DNA from: Fragilaria radians
Taxonomy: Eukaryota > Bacillariophyta > Fragilariophyceae > Fragilariales > Fragilariaceae
DNA length: 64,000 nt
Direction: 5' to 3'
Assembly: GCA_900642245.1 (NCBI GenBank)
Contig: CAAAJI010000022.1
Coordinates: 228,405 to 292,404, forward strand
Shown: one piece after another, positions 10,589 through 21,087 of the stretch
How the letters are laid out: each line of letters opens with the position of its first letter
How positions within the stretch are numbered: the first letter of the stretch is position 1
The notes under the pieces: generated by a model
What the model was told of the DNA's origin: nothing
Databases searched by the model: none
The model's input: the letters and a program-made list of their open reading frames with translations, nothing else
Made by a program: the position numbers and the translations under genes

Positions 10589-12478
10589 ATGAATCGGTTT
10601 CAAATGTCTTTTCGATTTGTAACAATCCCTTTTATCTTAACATCTTTATTTCTCGATGTGACGGCACAGACTGTAAATTCAACACCTACGGTTTCTTCCG
10701 TTTCTCCGCAACGTGTTCTTTCTTTTCCATCGACTACACCTTCGACTATGCCAACCGGGAGCACATCGCCGTCTTTTACTCCGACAAATGCACCAAGCCA
10801 AACTGACTTCCCATCGTCCAAATTGTCATCAAAACCTGTAATCACTATGAAACCTTCTTTAGTTCTAACGCAAAAGCCCACTTCTCGGCCAATCTTTACT
10901 TATCCAACTTCGAAACCACTCCCCCCTCCAACCAACAAGCCGACTCCAATACCAATCTTTGTGTACCCAACCCCTAAACCAGTTCCTCCACCGACGAATC
11001 GTCCAACCAATCTCCCTACAAAGTTGCCAACTGCCCAGCCTACACCAGCCCCAACCAACAAGCCGACTCCTGTGCCTATCTTTGTCTACCCAACCCCTAA
11101 ACCAGTTCCTCCACCGACAAATCGTCCAACTAATCTCCCTACGAAGTTGCCTACCGCTCACCCAACGCCTGCTCCTACCAACAAGCCAACTNNNNNNNNN
11201 NNNNNNNNNNNNNNNNNNNNNNNNNNNNNNNNNNNNNNNNNNNNNNNNNNNNNNNNNNNNNNNNNNNNNNNNNNNNNNNNNNNNNNNNNNNNNNNNNNNN
11301 NNNNNNNNNNNNNNNNNNNNNNNNNNNNNNNNNNNNNNNNNNNNNNNNNNNNNNNNNNNNNNNNNNNNNNNNNNNNNNNNNNNNNNNNNNNNNNNNNNNN
11401 NNNNNNNNNNNNNNNNNNNNNNNNNNNNNNNNNNNNNNNNNNNNNNNNNNNNNNNNNNNNNNNNNNNNNNNNNNNNNNNNNNNNNNNNNNNNNNNNNNNN
11501 NNNNNNNNNNNNNNNNNNNNNNNNNNNNNNNNNNNNNNNNNNNNNNNNNNNNNNNNNNNNNNNNNNNNNNNNNNNNNNNNNNNNNNNNNNNNNNNNNNNN
11601 NNNNNNNNNNNNNNNNNNNNNNNNNNNNNNNNNNNNNNNNNNNNNNNNNNNNNNNNNNNNNNNNNNNNNNNNNNNNNNNNNNNNNNNNNNNNNNNNNNNN
11701 NNNNNNNNNNNNNNNNNNNNNNNNNNNNNNNNNNNNNNNNNNNNNNNNNNNNNNNNNNNNNNNNNNNAGCAGGCCAACTCCAGTACCTACAAATCTTCCA
11801 ACAAAGTTGCCTACCGATCAACCAACGCCTGCTCCTACCAGCAGGCCAACTCCAGTACCTACAAATCTCCCAACAAAGTTGCCTACCGCTCAACCAACGC
11901 CTGCTCCTACCAACAAGCCAACTCCAGTGCCAATCTTTGTCTACCCGACGCCTAAACCGGTTCCTCCACCGACCAATCTTCCAACTAATCTCCCAACAAA
12001 GTTGCCTACCTCTCAACCAACGCCTGCTCCTACCAACAAGCCAACTCCAGTGCCAATCTTTGTCTACCCAACGCCTAAACCAGTCCCTCCTCCAACTAAT
12101 CTTCCCACGAAATCGCCTACACCCCTCCCAACACTTGCTCCTACCAGCAAGCCAACGCCAGTGCCTACAGCACTCCCAACGCTTGCTCCTACCAGCAGGC
12201 CAACTCCAGTACCCACAACTCAACCTACGCCTGCTCCTACCGGCAAACCGACTCCTGTGCCTATCTTTGTCTACCCAACGCCTAAACCAGTCCCTCCTCC
12301 AACTAATCTTCCCACGAAATCGCCTACAGCCCTCCCAACCCTTGCTCCTACTAGCAAACCAACTCCGGTGCCAATCTTTGCCTACCCAACGCCTAAACCA
12401 GTCCCTCCTCCAACTAATCTTCCCACGAAGTTGCCTACACAGAGACCAACTTTTGCCCCGACATTCTTTGGGTATTAA
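10589..12478 (+). CDS. Pro-Thr repeat secreted protein (interrupted by an assembly gap)
   Basis: The start is chosen at ATG 10589 (or 10604), which puts a signal peptide directly at the N-terminus: MSFRFVTIPFILTSLFLDVT. After a Ser/Thr linker (MPTGSTSPSFTPTNAPSQT) the rest is a tandem repeat of about 41 residues. The repeat is built from PTPAPTNKPTPVP, IFVYPTPKPVPPPTN and LPTNLPTKLPT, and ends ...FAPTFFGY at a TAA. A run of Ns at 11192-11767 lies inside the repeat and keeps the frame, so repeat number and true length are unknown. The protein lacks a recognisable catalytic domain. It is probably exported and heavily glycosylated on Pro/Thr, as in other diatom cell-surface proteins (inference). 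It is a paralogue of the truncated gene at 1-519. Confidence 0.8.
   Translation: MNRFQMSFRFVTIPFILTSLFLDVTAQTVNSTPTVSSVSPQRVLSFPSTTPSTMPTGSTSPSFTPTNAPSQTDFPSSKLSSKPVITMKPSLVLTQKPTSRPIFTYPTSKPLPPPTNKPTPIPIFVYPTPKPVPPPTNRPTNLPTKLPTAQPTPAPTNKPTPVPIFVYPTPKPVPPPTNRPTNLPTKLPTAHPTPAPTNKPTXXXXXXXXXXXXXXXXXXXXXXXXXXXXXXXXXXXXXXXXXXXXXXXXXXXXXXXXXXXXXXXXXXXXXXXXXXXXXXXXXXXXXXXXXXXXXXXXXXXXXXXXXXXXXXXXXXXXXXXXXXXXXXXXXXXXXXXXXXXXXXXXXXXXXXXXXXXXXXXXXXXXXXXXXXXXXXXXXXXXXXXXXXXXXXXXSRPTPVPTNLPTKLPTDQPTPAPTSRPTPVPTNLPTKLPTAQPTPAPTNKPTPVPIFVYPTPKPVPPPTNLPTNLPTKLPTSQPTPAPTNKPTPVPIFVYPTPKPVPPPTNLPTKSPTPLPTLAPTSKPTPVPTALPTLAPTSRPTPVPTTQPTPAPTGKPTPVPIFVYPTPKPVPPPTNLPTKSPTALPTLAPTSKPTPVPIFAYPTPKPVPPPTNLPTKLPTQRPTFAPTFFGY
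11192..11767. other. Assembly gap (576 N)
   Basis: A run of 576 Ns sits within the Pro-Thr repeat array. Flanking repeats are nearly identical, so the gap probably reflects a collapsed or unresolved tandem repeat. Confidence 0.95.
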
Positions 12479-12899
12479 ATTTTTTCCAGAGAATTATCTT
12501 GACAAACAATTCAAAACAGAATCAGGAAGTCATGATGCAGTCTTTTCCTGAAACCTACTAGTCTATAATGATATCCATCAGCTATAATTTATTTAAAGAT
12601 TGTTTGTGGGAAAATAACGTGTTGTAGCTTAGAACCAATTTGGCAACGCTTACAGCTATGGTTTATTAGGTTTGTTGCATTTGGTAACTTTATGCAAACA
12701 CAACTTACAAAGTGAAAAATAAATCTCTCTTTTTCCTTGCAAATTGAACGTTCTTTTGTGTTCGTTGGAATAATCGGGGATTTTAGCCCCAAATACACCA
12801 CACATGTAGGGTGCTATTTGGCTCAATTAAGATATTGAAAGATGCAGGATGACTGAAGTCAACTTTTTAAATGAGAACTCCTACACTGAACTTGGTCTT

Positions 12900-14235
12900 T
12901 CTTTTGATGTTAAAACTAGTAATGGCAAGGATGCTTCTACCTTGTCAAAGGGTGCAAGACCAAGGATTATCCTGATGGGAAAGCAGCTAGCACTTGGGAG
13001 AACACAGGAATAAAAGGGAAACTGTTTCTGCCCCTTCAATTTTTAAGTTGGACAAGCAGTTCACAGAATCATCTCTCAAGAAAGGCCACTAAGTTGGAGC
13101 ACCACCATGTTTGAAGTTATGATGTGGGCTAAAGCATTTTTGATAATCCACTCATGAATCATGACTTTAATGACTTTACTCTAGATTATGATCTTCAACT
13201 TGTTTTCATGGAGAGGCGAGGTGTGGAAAAGGAAAATCATTTAACGGTTGAGGAGATTAGAACAGAGTTGAGTCAGCGTTTTGAAACATTAGGCATGAAA
13301 TCTACCAAAAATAATGATGTGGAGATTTAGTAGAAAAGGCATTGTTTAGTGGCCGGTTTAAAGGTAAAATGAAGGAATTGTGGACAAATCCGACATAAGA
13401 GGTTTCAGTGGAATAATTGATAACGGTAACACAACTGGAAGAAATTAATGTGATCATTGCGAACTGCCTCAAATTAAAGAAGAAAGATACCTGAAACAAC
13501 AATTCCAGTTTAGCCGGTGATTCTATTGGTAATCATGACCTTCAAAACGATGACTCACAAGATATAGCGTTCACGGCTACCTCTAAGAATGAGAAGCTGG
13601 CCGATGACATTTGGATGGACATTATTGTAATTCTGCAATGGGCGTGTTTAATGTTAAGAAGATCAATGACAGCATCACTGTGGGTAATGGCATAAATATG
13701 TTGGCAACTAAGGTTACAAGTCTAAATTGCAAGGATATTCAAGCTGATGCCTCTGGTTTGGATATCTCCCTTCATGAAGTTAAGTATGTTACCGAATTGT
13801 GAATTAATTTGTTCAGCATTAACAAGGGTTTGAAAAAGGCTTTCAACTTGAGTAATACGATTTTGTCAAAGGTTCTGTTTTTGATACGTTTGATAGGATC
13901 ATGAAGAAGGCAAATGGCTTTGCTTTGGGCATTAGCCTGTTTGCGTATGAGTCCCAGGTTGCCTACAACACAATTATCCGTTGAAAGACATAACTGAACT
14001 GCATAAGATGTCGGGACATTGTGGATCCGTTACATTGCAGAAGTCTTGGAGAGCTCCACACTTGTGAAGACTGTGTCACTTCAGAGGATTGCCAGAAGAA
14101 CGTTTTTAATGATTGGAAAGACGGAAGTTGTGTCAGTTCCATCAAGGTTGAAAGTAGTCTCGAGAATTTTTGAGTTCTCAAGGAATCAAAGATGTCAATT
14201 TGAAACAAATGCTGATCTTGCAACCACACCTAATT
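12900..14235 (+). pseudogene. Decayed Ty1/copia remnant (gag, protease, pre-integrase)
   Basis: Plus-strand fragments in shifting frames follow copia order. Near 12955 is TKDYPDGKAASTWENT. At about 13190-13320 is gag-like coding (DLQLVFMERRGVEKENHLTV then EEIRTELSQRFETLGM). At 13611-13800 is the protease region, HYCNSAMGVFNVKKINDSIT then VGNG, with SLHEVKYVTEL downstream. Near 13990-14110 is a GAG-pre-integrase-like zinc region (LHKMSGHCGS and CEDCVTSEDCQKNV). Stops and frameshifts separate the blocks. The catalytic integrase, RT and RNase H parts are absent here, and no LTRs were recognised. The pattern resembles diatom CoDi elements from memory. Confidence 0.7.
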
Positions 14236-14612
14236 AATATAAGATACATGTTTAATGTAAAAAAACGGTGCTACATTCTGATTGGCGGAACATTGGTTTA
14301 TCCAAACACCTGACGTGATTTTGTGAAAGGCCATTCTCTTGTTGTAACTGATTTGCATTTCAAATTAGCTAGGCTTGTAAATGCTTGCAAAATCTGTCGG
14401 TTTAAAGAAATTCATACAGTTTTTTGGTTGAGATTGAAGATGACAGTTCCAAAATTCTCTTAAAAACATTAGTCCTTTTGGAACAAATTTTGTAACATTA
14501 ACTTTAGTTTTCCTTTCAGACAACAGGGTTATTCCCTCGGCGACAAAGGACTGTCTATAAAAATACAAAGTGAGGCGTCAATTGTGCAATTGTTGTTTTG
14601 TTGGATTATAAC
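14236..14612. other. Upstream region of the golgin gene
   Basis: About 375 bp between the copia remnant and the golgin ATG. No gene or clear promoter motif is seen. Confidence 0.4.
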
Positions 14613-16151
14613 ATGGCAGACGATGGAATCGATACAGGAACAGAAGACATAGTTCCCAAGGGTCCAAATAAGGTACTAGCGCAAATGAATAAGCTGAAAG
14701 AAGCCAACAACAAGTACAAATCCCTTCTGAAAATGGCGAAAGACCGTATTTCGGCTCAATCGGAGGAAATGGACGCCTTACGAGGTATGAATAAATAATC
14801 TTTTACAGATGATGCTTTGCCGTGTTATTTTGCTTCGAATGGATGATATCCATAACTCAGAGCGAATTGTCGTGTCATTTCCCTCGCAGATAAACTTTCC
14901 TTCCTCACACTTCTGAATCGTTGTCAACAGCGGAAATCAAGGATTTACAGGATCGGTTGGAGTATTTAGAAAGCGCAGCACCCCGTGACTCAGCAGCCGA
15001 TGAAGGTTTGGGTCACAATGGGATGGATGCCGAAGAGTCAACAATGAGAATTGCACGAGTTTGCCAAAGAGTTCATGAAGGCCATACCACATGGGCCTTA
15101 ATGGAAATCGAATGGGAAAATCCCGACAATTCTGATCCACCGAAGCGTTTCTTTCAATGGAAAAAGTTTGATTCCGAAGCAGAGTTGAAAGATTACATTC
15201 GACGTGATACTGGAGAACCATTAGTTCTGCCTCCTGTTTCAATGTCACCGGAGCAATCGTTGCAGATCCAACTTGATGCAAAGCAAGAAGTTGCGCAAGT
15301 GACAGAGGAATTCAGGAGATTTCGAGTGCGGTCAGAAGTTCAACGCAAGCAAGTTGATGCTCACATTAGAGACTTACAAAGTCATCACGTACAGAGTGCT
15401 AAGCGACGTATAGAAGGAGAAGACTTGGTACGTGGAGAAATCCCAAACAGCACATAATGCGCTTCAGACTAATTTTTATCCTATTCCATAATTCTTTCTG
15501 ACCTCAGGAAAAAGAGTTGGATCAAGCTAGAGCAGATCATGCACAACTGGAGATCCTTAAGAATGAACTAGCTGCGCAAGAGGTCCAATGGAAAGAGGCT
15601 TATGATATGTTGATGGCTGAGAATCAAGCTTTGAAGGCATCTGGCTCCGAGGCTTTGTTAGCAGCACAGTGGAGGCAACGGTACGAATCATGTCTTTCTG
15701 AGAAGGAAGATTTAGAGGCAAGATTATCTTTAGAAATGGAAAAGGCCGATGCCGCTGCAGAACAACGGCGTAAAATAGATGCTGGCAAATACGAAATGAA
15801 GTATAAAGATTTAAAGGAATCCTTTCGACTGTATAGGAAAAAGGCAAAAGAAATTTTTGAAGCGCAACAACGAGGCGATATCGGGGTACGTTGTCTTATT
15901 TTTTCCTTTGTTGAAAACAGAAGACAATTCTTATCTTACGCTTTCTTTCCAAAAAGTTATTAAGTCTCGCCGAATCTGGAACGGAAGACGCAAGGCTTTC
16001 TTATATTCGAAACTTAATGGTGAACTATCTATCTTCGGATTCTGCAGTGCGTGAGCATATGGAAGGCGCCATTGGAACAGTTCTTAAGTTTTCTTCTGAC
16101 GACATTGCGAAGATCGCAAAGAAAAAGCAGTCCAACGAGGCATGGTTTTAG
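14613..16151 (+). CDS. GRIP-domain golgin, coiled-coil Golgi protein
   Basis: Four exons are inferred: 14613-14784, 14931-15427, 15508-15885 and 15957-16151, giving 413 residues with all frames continuous and GT...AG introns of 146, 80 and 71 bp. The first join makes a continuous coiled coil (MDALR to AEIKDLQDRLEYLE). Long heptad-rich stretches fill most of the protein. The last exon carries a GRIP-like domain: LSYIRNLMVNYLSSDS, then GTVLKFSSDDIAKIAKKK. GRIP domains bind Arl1-type GTPases at the trans-Golgi and golgins tether vesicles there (family knowledge). The protein is short for a golgin. The 3' end faces the minus-strand gene ending at 16684. Confidence 0.75.
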
Positions 16152-16683
16152 CAAGAGTAAATCAGAAGTATAGCAATATGATATGTATCGTGGATACAAT
16201 AGCTCGAATTATCTGTTGTACAAGCACAAATTGTTTTCTTTAACTTGCCTATCCCCTTACCAAATTTGTATTTGAAGCATTATCTATGCTAACTGTAAAT
16301 TACTTCAGTGCCTTTGGAATGGGCGCATCAATTAACCACTTTGTTAGTCTGTTGGCGTCTCCTTATTATCATACAGTCAACAAATCTCATGATTACTAGA
16401 TGTATCAACTTCAGGATTTAGAGCAACAATGTCAACTCTTATGGACGTTCTACTTTATTATCAATTGTCGTTAATTTTTCATTCTTTCTCGGGTTCATTC
16501 ACTTTTAAAAACTCTGTTAGCTCCTCCGTCTCCATTAATTTCCATATTCAAAACAAAACTCCGTTTTCAAGATTCTGCGCTTATTTTAACTGAACTGTAG
16601 CTTTTATCAAATTTGACACAACCCATGTAAACATCCACTGTGACAGGGAACGTTTCGTCACCTCAACTTGCAAGCGATCTCAA
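16152..16683. other. Convergent intergenic region
   Basis: About 530 bp between the 3' ends of the golgin gene and the mitochondrial-type membrane protein. No features are recognised. Confidence 0.5.
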
Positions 16684-17529
16684 TTACTGCCATAACCTGG
16701 AGGATTTACTGTAATTTGCCAGAATCCGCTTATCATAGTGAGGGTACTGCTTCACAAGGCGATTCACACGTAGTTGCTTGACATATCTGGTATATGGACG
16801 AAAACCTAAATTTTCAAGTTGCGCTCTTCACATCGAACACGAGGTAGAAAAAGTTGAGTACTTTTGATGTTTAGCATGTGATAAAGATATCCGACAAAAA
16901 CTTTACCTCGAAAACTGTAAGCATAACAAAAAGAAAGACACCTGTCCGAGAGGAGGTTCCATCCAATTCCACGCCCATGATCCGACCTCTAGCATAGTTT
17001 CCAAATCTTGAGGTTCAGGAATATCGGTTGTGACAAAGTGATGATTAAACCAATGAACTGTAGGTAAGTGAAAGCATAATGGAAAAGATGCAAAGGCTGC
17101 GACAGTAGCCGTAACAATACCAACTTGATAAGGGAACAAAACAGCAGACATTTGCTTCTTATGGAATGTATCCATTTCTTGAAACGTCTGAATCGCACCC
17201 TGGTAATCCACTTTGTCATTGTTCATAATATGACGTACAAGCATTTCTCTACAAGCAGGATGATCGTTCATAGCTGCCAATGTAATTAGAGTTTGATTGT
17301 CCATTTCTCTCACATTCACAGGCATGGACGTAGCAAGGGATGAATCTGGCATAGGCTTGGGAGAAGGATGTTTCTCAGCTTGTCGCCTCAATTTCGCCTG
17401 CCAACGACGGTGGGATAGCGAAGCCATACAACGCATAGAGTTCATCGAGAATCGGGTTTCGTGAAGGCCGCGAAAAGAAGAAGCAAAAAGAGACTTGCTA
17501 GTCCATGATGAAAACAACATGTTGGTCAC
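16684..17529 (-). CDS. Conserved mitochondrial-type membrane protein of unknown function
   Basis: Two exons are inferred: 16907-17529 and 16684-16825 (81-bp intron), giving 254 residues. The join restores LCLQFSR-AQLENLGFRPYT. The N-terminus is rich in Ser/Arg with little acid, as in a mitochondrial presequence. The body has a hydrophobic segment (YQVGIVTATVAAFASFPLCF), an acidic DIPEPQDLETMLEVGSW, and a second hydrophobic segment after WNWMEPPLGQVSFF. I recall similar proteins in other stramenopiles, annotated only as hypothetical. A role in the inner membrane is inferred from the presequence and the two helices. No catalytic motif is seen. Confidence 0.7.
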
Positions 17530-19587
17530 GAACGTTATTATAATTCCTGGAAATAAAATGAGTCGTTAAAGTCATACAATACTTGATACATGGAGTTCTT
17601 CCAAACTTCATGACATCAACACCTGATCCTATCCCGTGACAGTATTTCAAGTGAACGATTTGATTGGCCGCAGAAAAAGAATTGAAAGTAATAGCTCGAC
17701 GTATATTAGCGACGTCGTCATTTTCTTCACTGCCATCTTTAAGCGATCGCTTAAGTGTCGGAGTATACGACTGGAGTTTCGCTGGATTTACTCAGCCACA
17801 TGTTCTAAAATACATGCTGTTTGAATTGTTCATCTATGTGTCGATTGCATTCAAGCGAATCCCAACATTTATCTGGTGTCAATCCTAATAACAGGAACAA
17901 ATGCCTTTTGATGTAAGGTTAATATCAGAAGGATGAAGTGTTATTGGATTGAAAAATATGATCAGAGTTTCTTTGTTTGGTTACTGCTGTTGTTGAATTT
18001 GAGCTTTCTAAGGATCTCTTCAGTTTACAATATCAACCATATACAACCATCAATGCTTAAATTCAAAAGATTTTAGGAAAGAAAACCATAGCGTTAAGTA
18101 TGCCTGAGTTTTAATCTTACAAATAATTCCTAAGGTATGGACAATCTCTTGGGCATTTGGAGTTGAACAACAAAAACAGTTCTGTCGCTTATAATACCTT
18201 GCTGTTTGCAAACAACAACATGTGTGTAACATTTATTTGATTCGTAGGGCACATAACGTGATGAATATAACTCTTGTTCAAAACGTGAGACGTCAAGTTA
18301 TACGTTGATGATTCTTTTTAACTCATGGGGCATTCACCTGACATCTTAAAGCATTTCCCCCTGCAAATGATTGAATATTTGTGCGCCAGAATGAACAAGC
18401 AATCAACTAGAAACTTTGAAGCCCAGTCATCACCAAACATCCAATTGTGATGATGTCGTGTAGAGTGGAGTGCATAAACAAGGAAAAGGGGGAAAATATT
18501 GATAACATGTTGTGAGCAAAAGAACATACTTTCTAAGGTGTACATTGGCTTTATACTTTAGTGAGGAAAAACGCTGCTCTAGAATTCCGTTTGCTTTCAA
18601 ATAGTTCAGCCTGTTTGCCATCAATTGTATTGTACAATACATCACTAAAAGTGTAAAGCACGTTTATACATCTTAGTCACTGCGAATTTGCGTTCAAGCC
18701 CGTGTCTTGATTTGTTTTTCATACAGTTCGGATATTTTAAATTTTGATTATTCCGTAGGAATCAAACAAGGATTCCTTCCTCATATTTTACAGTGAGTGG
18801 TTTGTGGTATCTTTCATACAAGCTGAGATATTCACTTACTATATTTTACTCAGGTATGTTGAGCGTCATATGAGATTCTTTCATTCTAAAAATTCAAAAA
18901 TTACTATCATCACTTGAATTTTTGAAAGAATTAGTTAGCTTTGTATTATCAACTGACCTCGGAGCCTTAACCACAAGGGTATCATTCTAGAAATCAATCA
19001 TTAGGCAACAAGGTTTGGTCTTGGGCTATTAGTGGTACTGAATAGCATTGTTGAAACTAAGGTCTTGAAGATGACATGAAATCGCTTGAATTACTTAAGA
19101 ATTCGCCGGCCTGTGCTTTCCCATATCCGTAATGAATAAGGAAACATAGATAAGCTACATCTAATTTTCCGCGCAATTGTTTCATTAGTAAGCCGTTGAA
19201 GGTAATTTCAATCCATTGATTGACTAAAGTATGTTCCAACCTATTTTTCCCTTATCCATAATTGTATGGAAACAGATTAAACAGTGCAAAAAGAGATCCA
19301 TCGAAATTCATGTCACATGTGCTGCAATCCAGCTCGTACGATATGCAGATAAATGATTCGATCGAGAATATTAAATTGAAATGATACGAGTGACGCATTT
19401 TATGACGTCTTCAATATTATGTTCAGTGCAGTTAAGGCTGTCCACGTTAAACAATTTTCCACTAGTACGAATTCATTATGCTGATGACTTAAGACACAAG
19501 AACGCCAGGGCAAACATGTTGACAAAAATAATGTTCAAAATTGCAATGGATCTTTCTGTGAACATAGCTTTCGTTGAACAATTGAAA
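17530..19587. other. Mostly non-coding region
   Basis: No gene is supported. The plus strand at 17664-17888 is an open frame with coding-like composition (ARRILATSSFSSLPSLSDRL), but it has no ATG start and no partner exon. The minus frame at 19057-19239 is also unrecognised. The upstream region of the gene starting at 17529 lies at the left edge. Confidence 0.4.
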
Positions 19588-20439
19588 TTATTGATTTAAA
19601 CCTTCATCTAAGTCGACAGGTTGGGTTGCAATAACGGCACTCTCTGTTACAAAATGGTGTTAAGGAAGTGAGGGAATGATCATATAACTCTCAATATGAC
19701 GTTAAAGACAATCAGAGAATGCAGCTCATACACTTACCAGAATTCCAAGTTACAGGCCAAGACTCTAGTGCGGTGTCAGCCGCTACCATGCCTCGCTTAA
19801 CATCTTCCATTACTTCCAGATACAAGTCACGACGCTCCTGTCGTTTCTTTGGAGATGCCCATGTTCTTAGCATATACAGCGGTACATAGTAAAGAATCAA
19901 AAAGGGTTGAAGGAAATAACGAAGCTAGCATTAAAACCGCGGATATTTGGTGTCCGCATTAAAAGTTAAAGTTTCAATTGTTTGAGATTAAGATATATCG
20001 TGAGTCTTAGCGTCCACGATACGATCGTTAAGGTTTTGCGAGAACTTACCCATGTTGGCAGAATAGAAAGTATCAGAGTCATGGACTTTCTTACCCAAAA
20101 CGAAGTAAAGGTGACAAAGCTGAAATACATGGCAGTTACAGAGAGACCTGTTGCTGCCCGCATGGTCGCCCGAAGTGAATCAACAGCTCTTTTCAGCTTC
20201 GTTACAGGGTGATGATCTTGTTGTCCGTGGTCGTCAGATAGCATGGAAAATGAAGACTGGTAAGGATGATTGGAAAACGCATCTTGATGATAGTCGTAAG
20301 CACCAGAGAGAACCGGAGTCATCCTCGACAATAACAAAGCCTTGGGCTGTGGAGCCACATGGAAAGCAGAAATGCATCGAGAAACATCTTGGTGTATCAG
20401 AACAAGCAATCGCAGGAAAAGGCAACGAAGAGATAGCAT
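19588..20439 (-). CDS. Small membrane protein with possible plastid or ER presequence, unknown function
   Basis: Three exons are inferred: 20050-20439, 19738-19924 and 19588-19643, giving 210 residues. Both introns are GT...AG and keep the frame. The joins read ILPTW-LRYFLQPFLILYYV and TWNS-ESAVIATQPVD. The N-terminus is a basic/hydrophobic signal-like region ending CISAFHVAP, which resembles the ASAFAP-type cleavage site of diatom plastid preproteins; plastid targeting is therefore possible but not proven. The middle has two or three hydrophobic segments, followed by a charged stretch KKRQERRDLYLEVMEDVKRG. I do not recognise the family. It diverges from the CENP-X gene, with 280 bp between the start codons. 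Confidence 0.6.
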
Positions 20440-20719
20440 GATAAGAAAAATTATCAGAACTGTAGATTACTTTTGCAATCCTTCTGTCTGGTATTATTCT
20501 GCTCGTCTCGTCTCCCTATGTTATCGCTGTTGGTGTCACGTCTGACAGTTGCCTGACATCACTGACAAATCGTTGGAATTCCTGTCTGTCGACTTATTTG
20601 ACTGCAAATGTAAGGAGTTTGGAATCTTGAAATATCAATATGGTCTCAGTTTTGTCACTCAGGATAGAGTTATCATGGACGGTATCGTAAAATTTGAAAT
20701 ATAGTTCCATGTTGAGAGC
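20440..20719. promoter_or_regulatory. Shared divergent promoter region
   Basis: A 280-bp segment between the start codons of the minus-strand membrane protein and the plus-strand CENP-X gene. It must hold at least part of both promoters; no specific element is recognised. Confidence 0.4.
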
Positions 20720-21082
20720 ATGAACAATCCAAATACTCCAGCAATTGTAGATCCCGGCCTTGCTCGTGCATTGATACTAAAAAATCATCCAAAACAACGA
20801 ATTTCCAATGAAGCGTCGGAGGCGATCGCAGAGTTGATACGACTCTTCGTATTGGAAGGAAGAAACCGAGCTTTGGTTGAGGTACGTTAAATTTGGGTGT
20901 TAGAAAAGTAAGTGTAGGCAAATGTGTCGCGAATTACTAATACATAAATACATGTGTGATCTGAAATTTAGGCTGAGTGCGAGATTGAGTCTAAGTTAGA
21001 TAATGTTCATACAGGAGGAGAAATATCTATTGAAGGTCATCACATAACCAAAATAGCAGCGGAGTTACTGTTAGATCTATAA
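20720..21082 (+). CDS. CENPX: CENP-X/MHF2-like histone-fold protein
   Basis: Two exons are inferred: 20720-20881 and 20972-21082 (90-bp intron), giving 90 residues. The protein has the layout of CENP-X: an N-terminal helix (LARALILKNHPKQRISNEAS), a long central helix (AIAELIRLFVLEGRNRALVE), and a C-terminal segment that ends in the typical ITKIAAELLLDL. CENP-X pairs with CENP-S in the centromere CENP-T-W-S-X complex and in the FANCM-MHF DNA-repair complex (family knowledge). Length fits the family (about 80-100 residues). The 3' end lies only 5 bp from the stop codon of the convergent Erv46-type gene. Confidence 0.75.
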
Positions 21083-21087
21083 TTGTT

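Noticed and set aside
10270..10806. Long plus frame before the Pro-Thr gene
   Set aside because: It overlaps the signal peptide and linker of the Pro-Thr protein in another frame and has no family features.
10865..12551. Long frames in other phases and on the opposite strand of the Pro-Thr repeat
   Set aside because: They are by-products of repeat sequence and the N-run; only one frame has a signal peptide and typical repeat composition.
17664..17888. Coding-like plus frame starting LAAEKELKVIARR
   Set aside because: No ATG start, no splice partner and no known family; kept only as a note.
19381..19599. Plus frame containing IHYADDLR, resembling an RT YxDD box
   Set aside because: No other RT motif in order nearby, and it overlaps the 3' end of a well-supported minus-strand gene.
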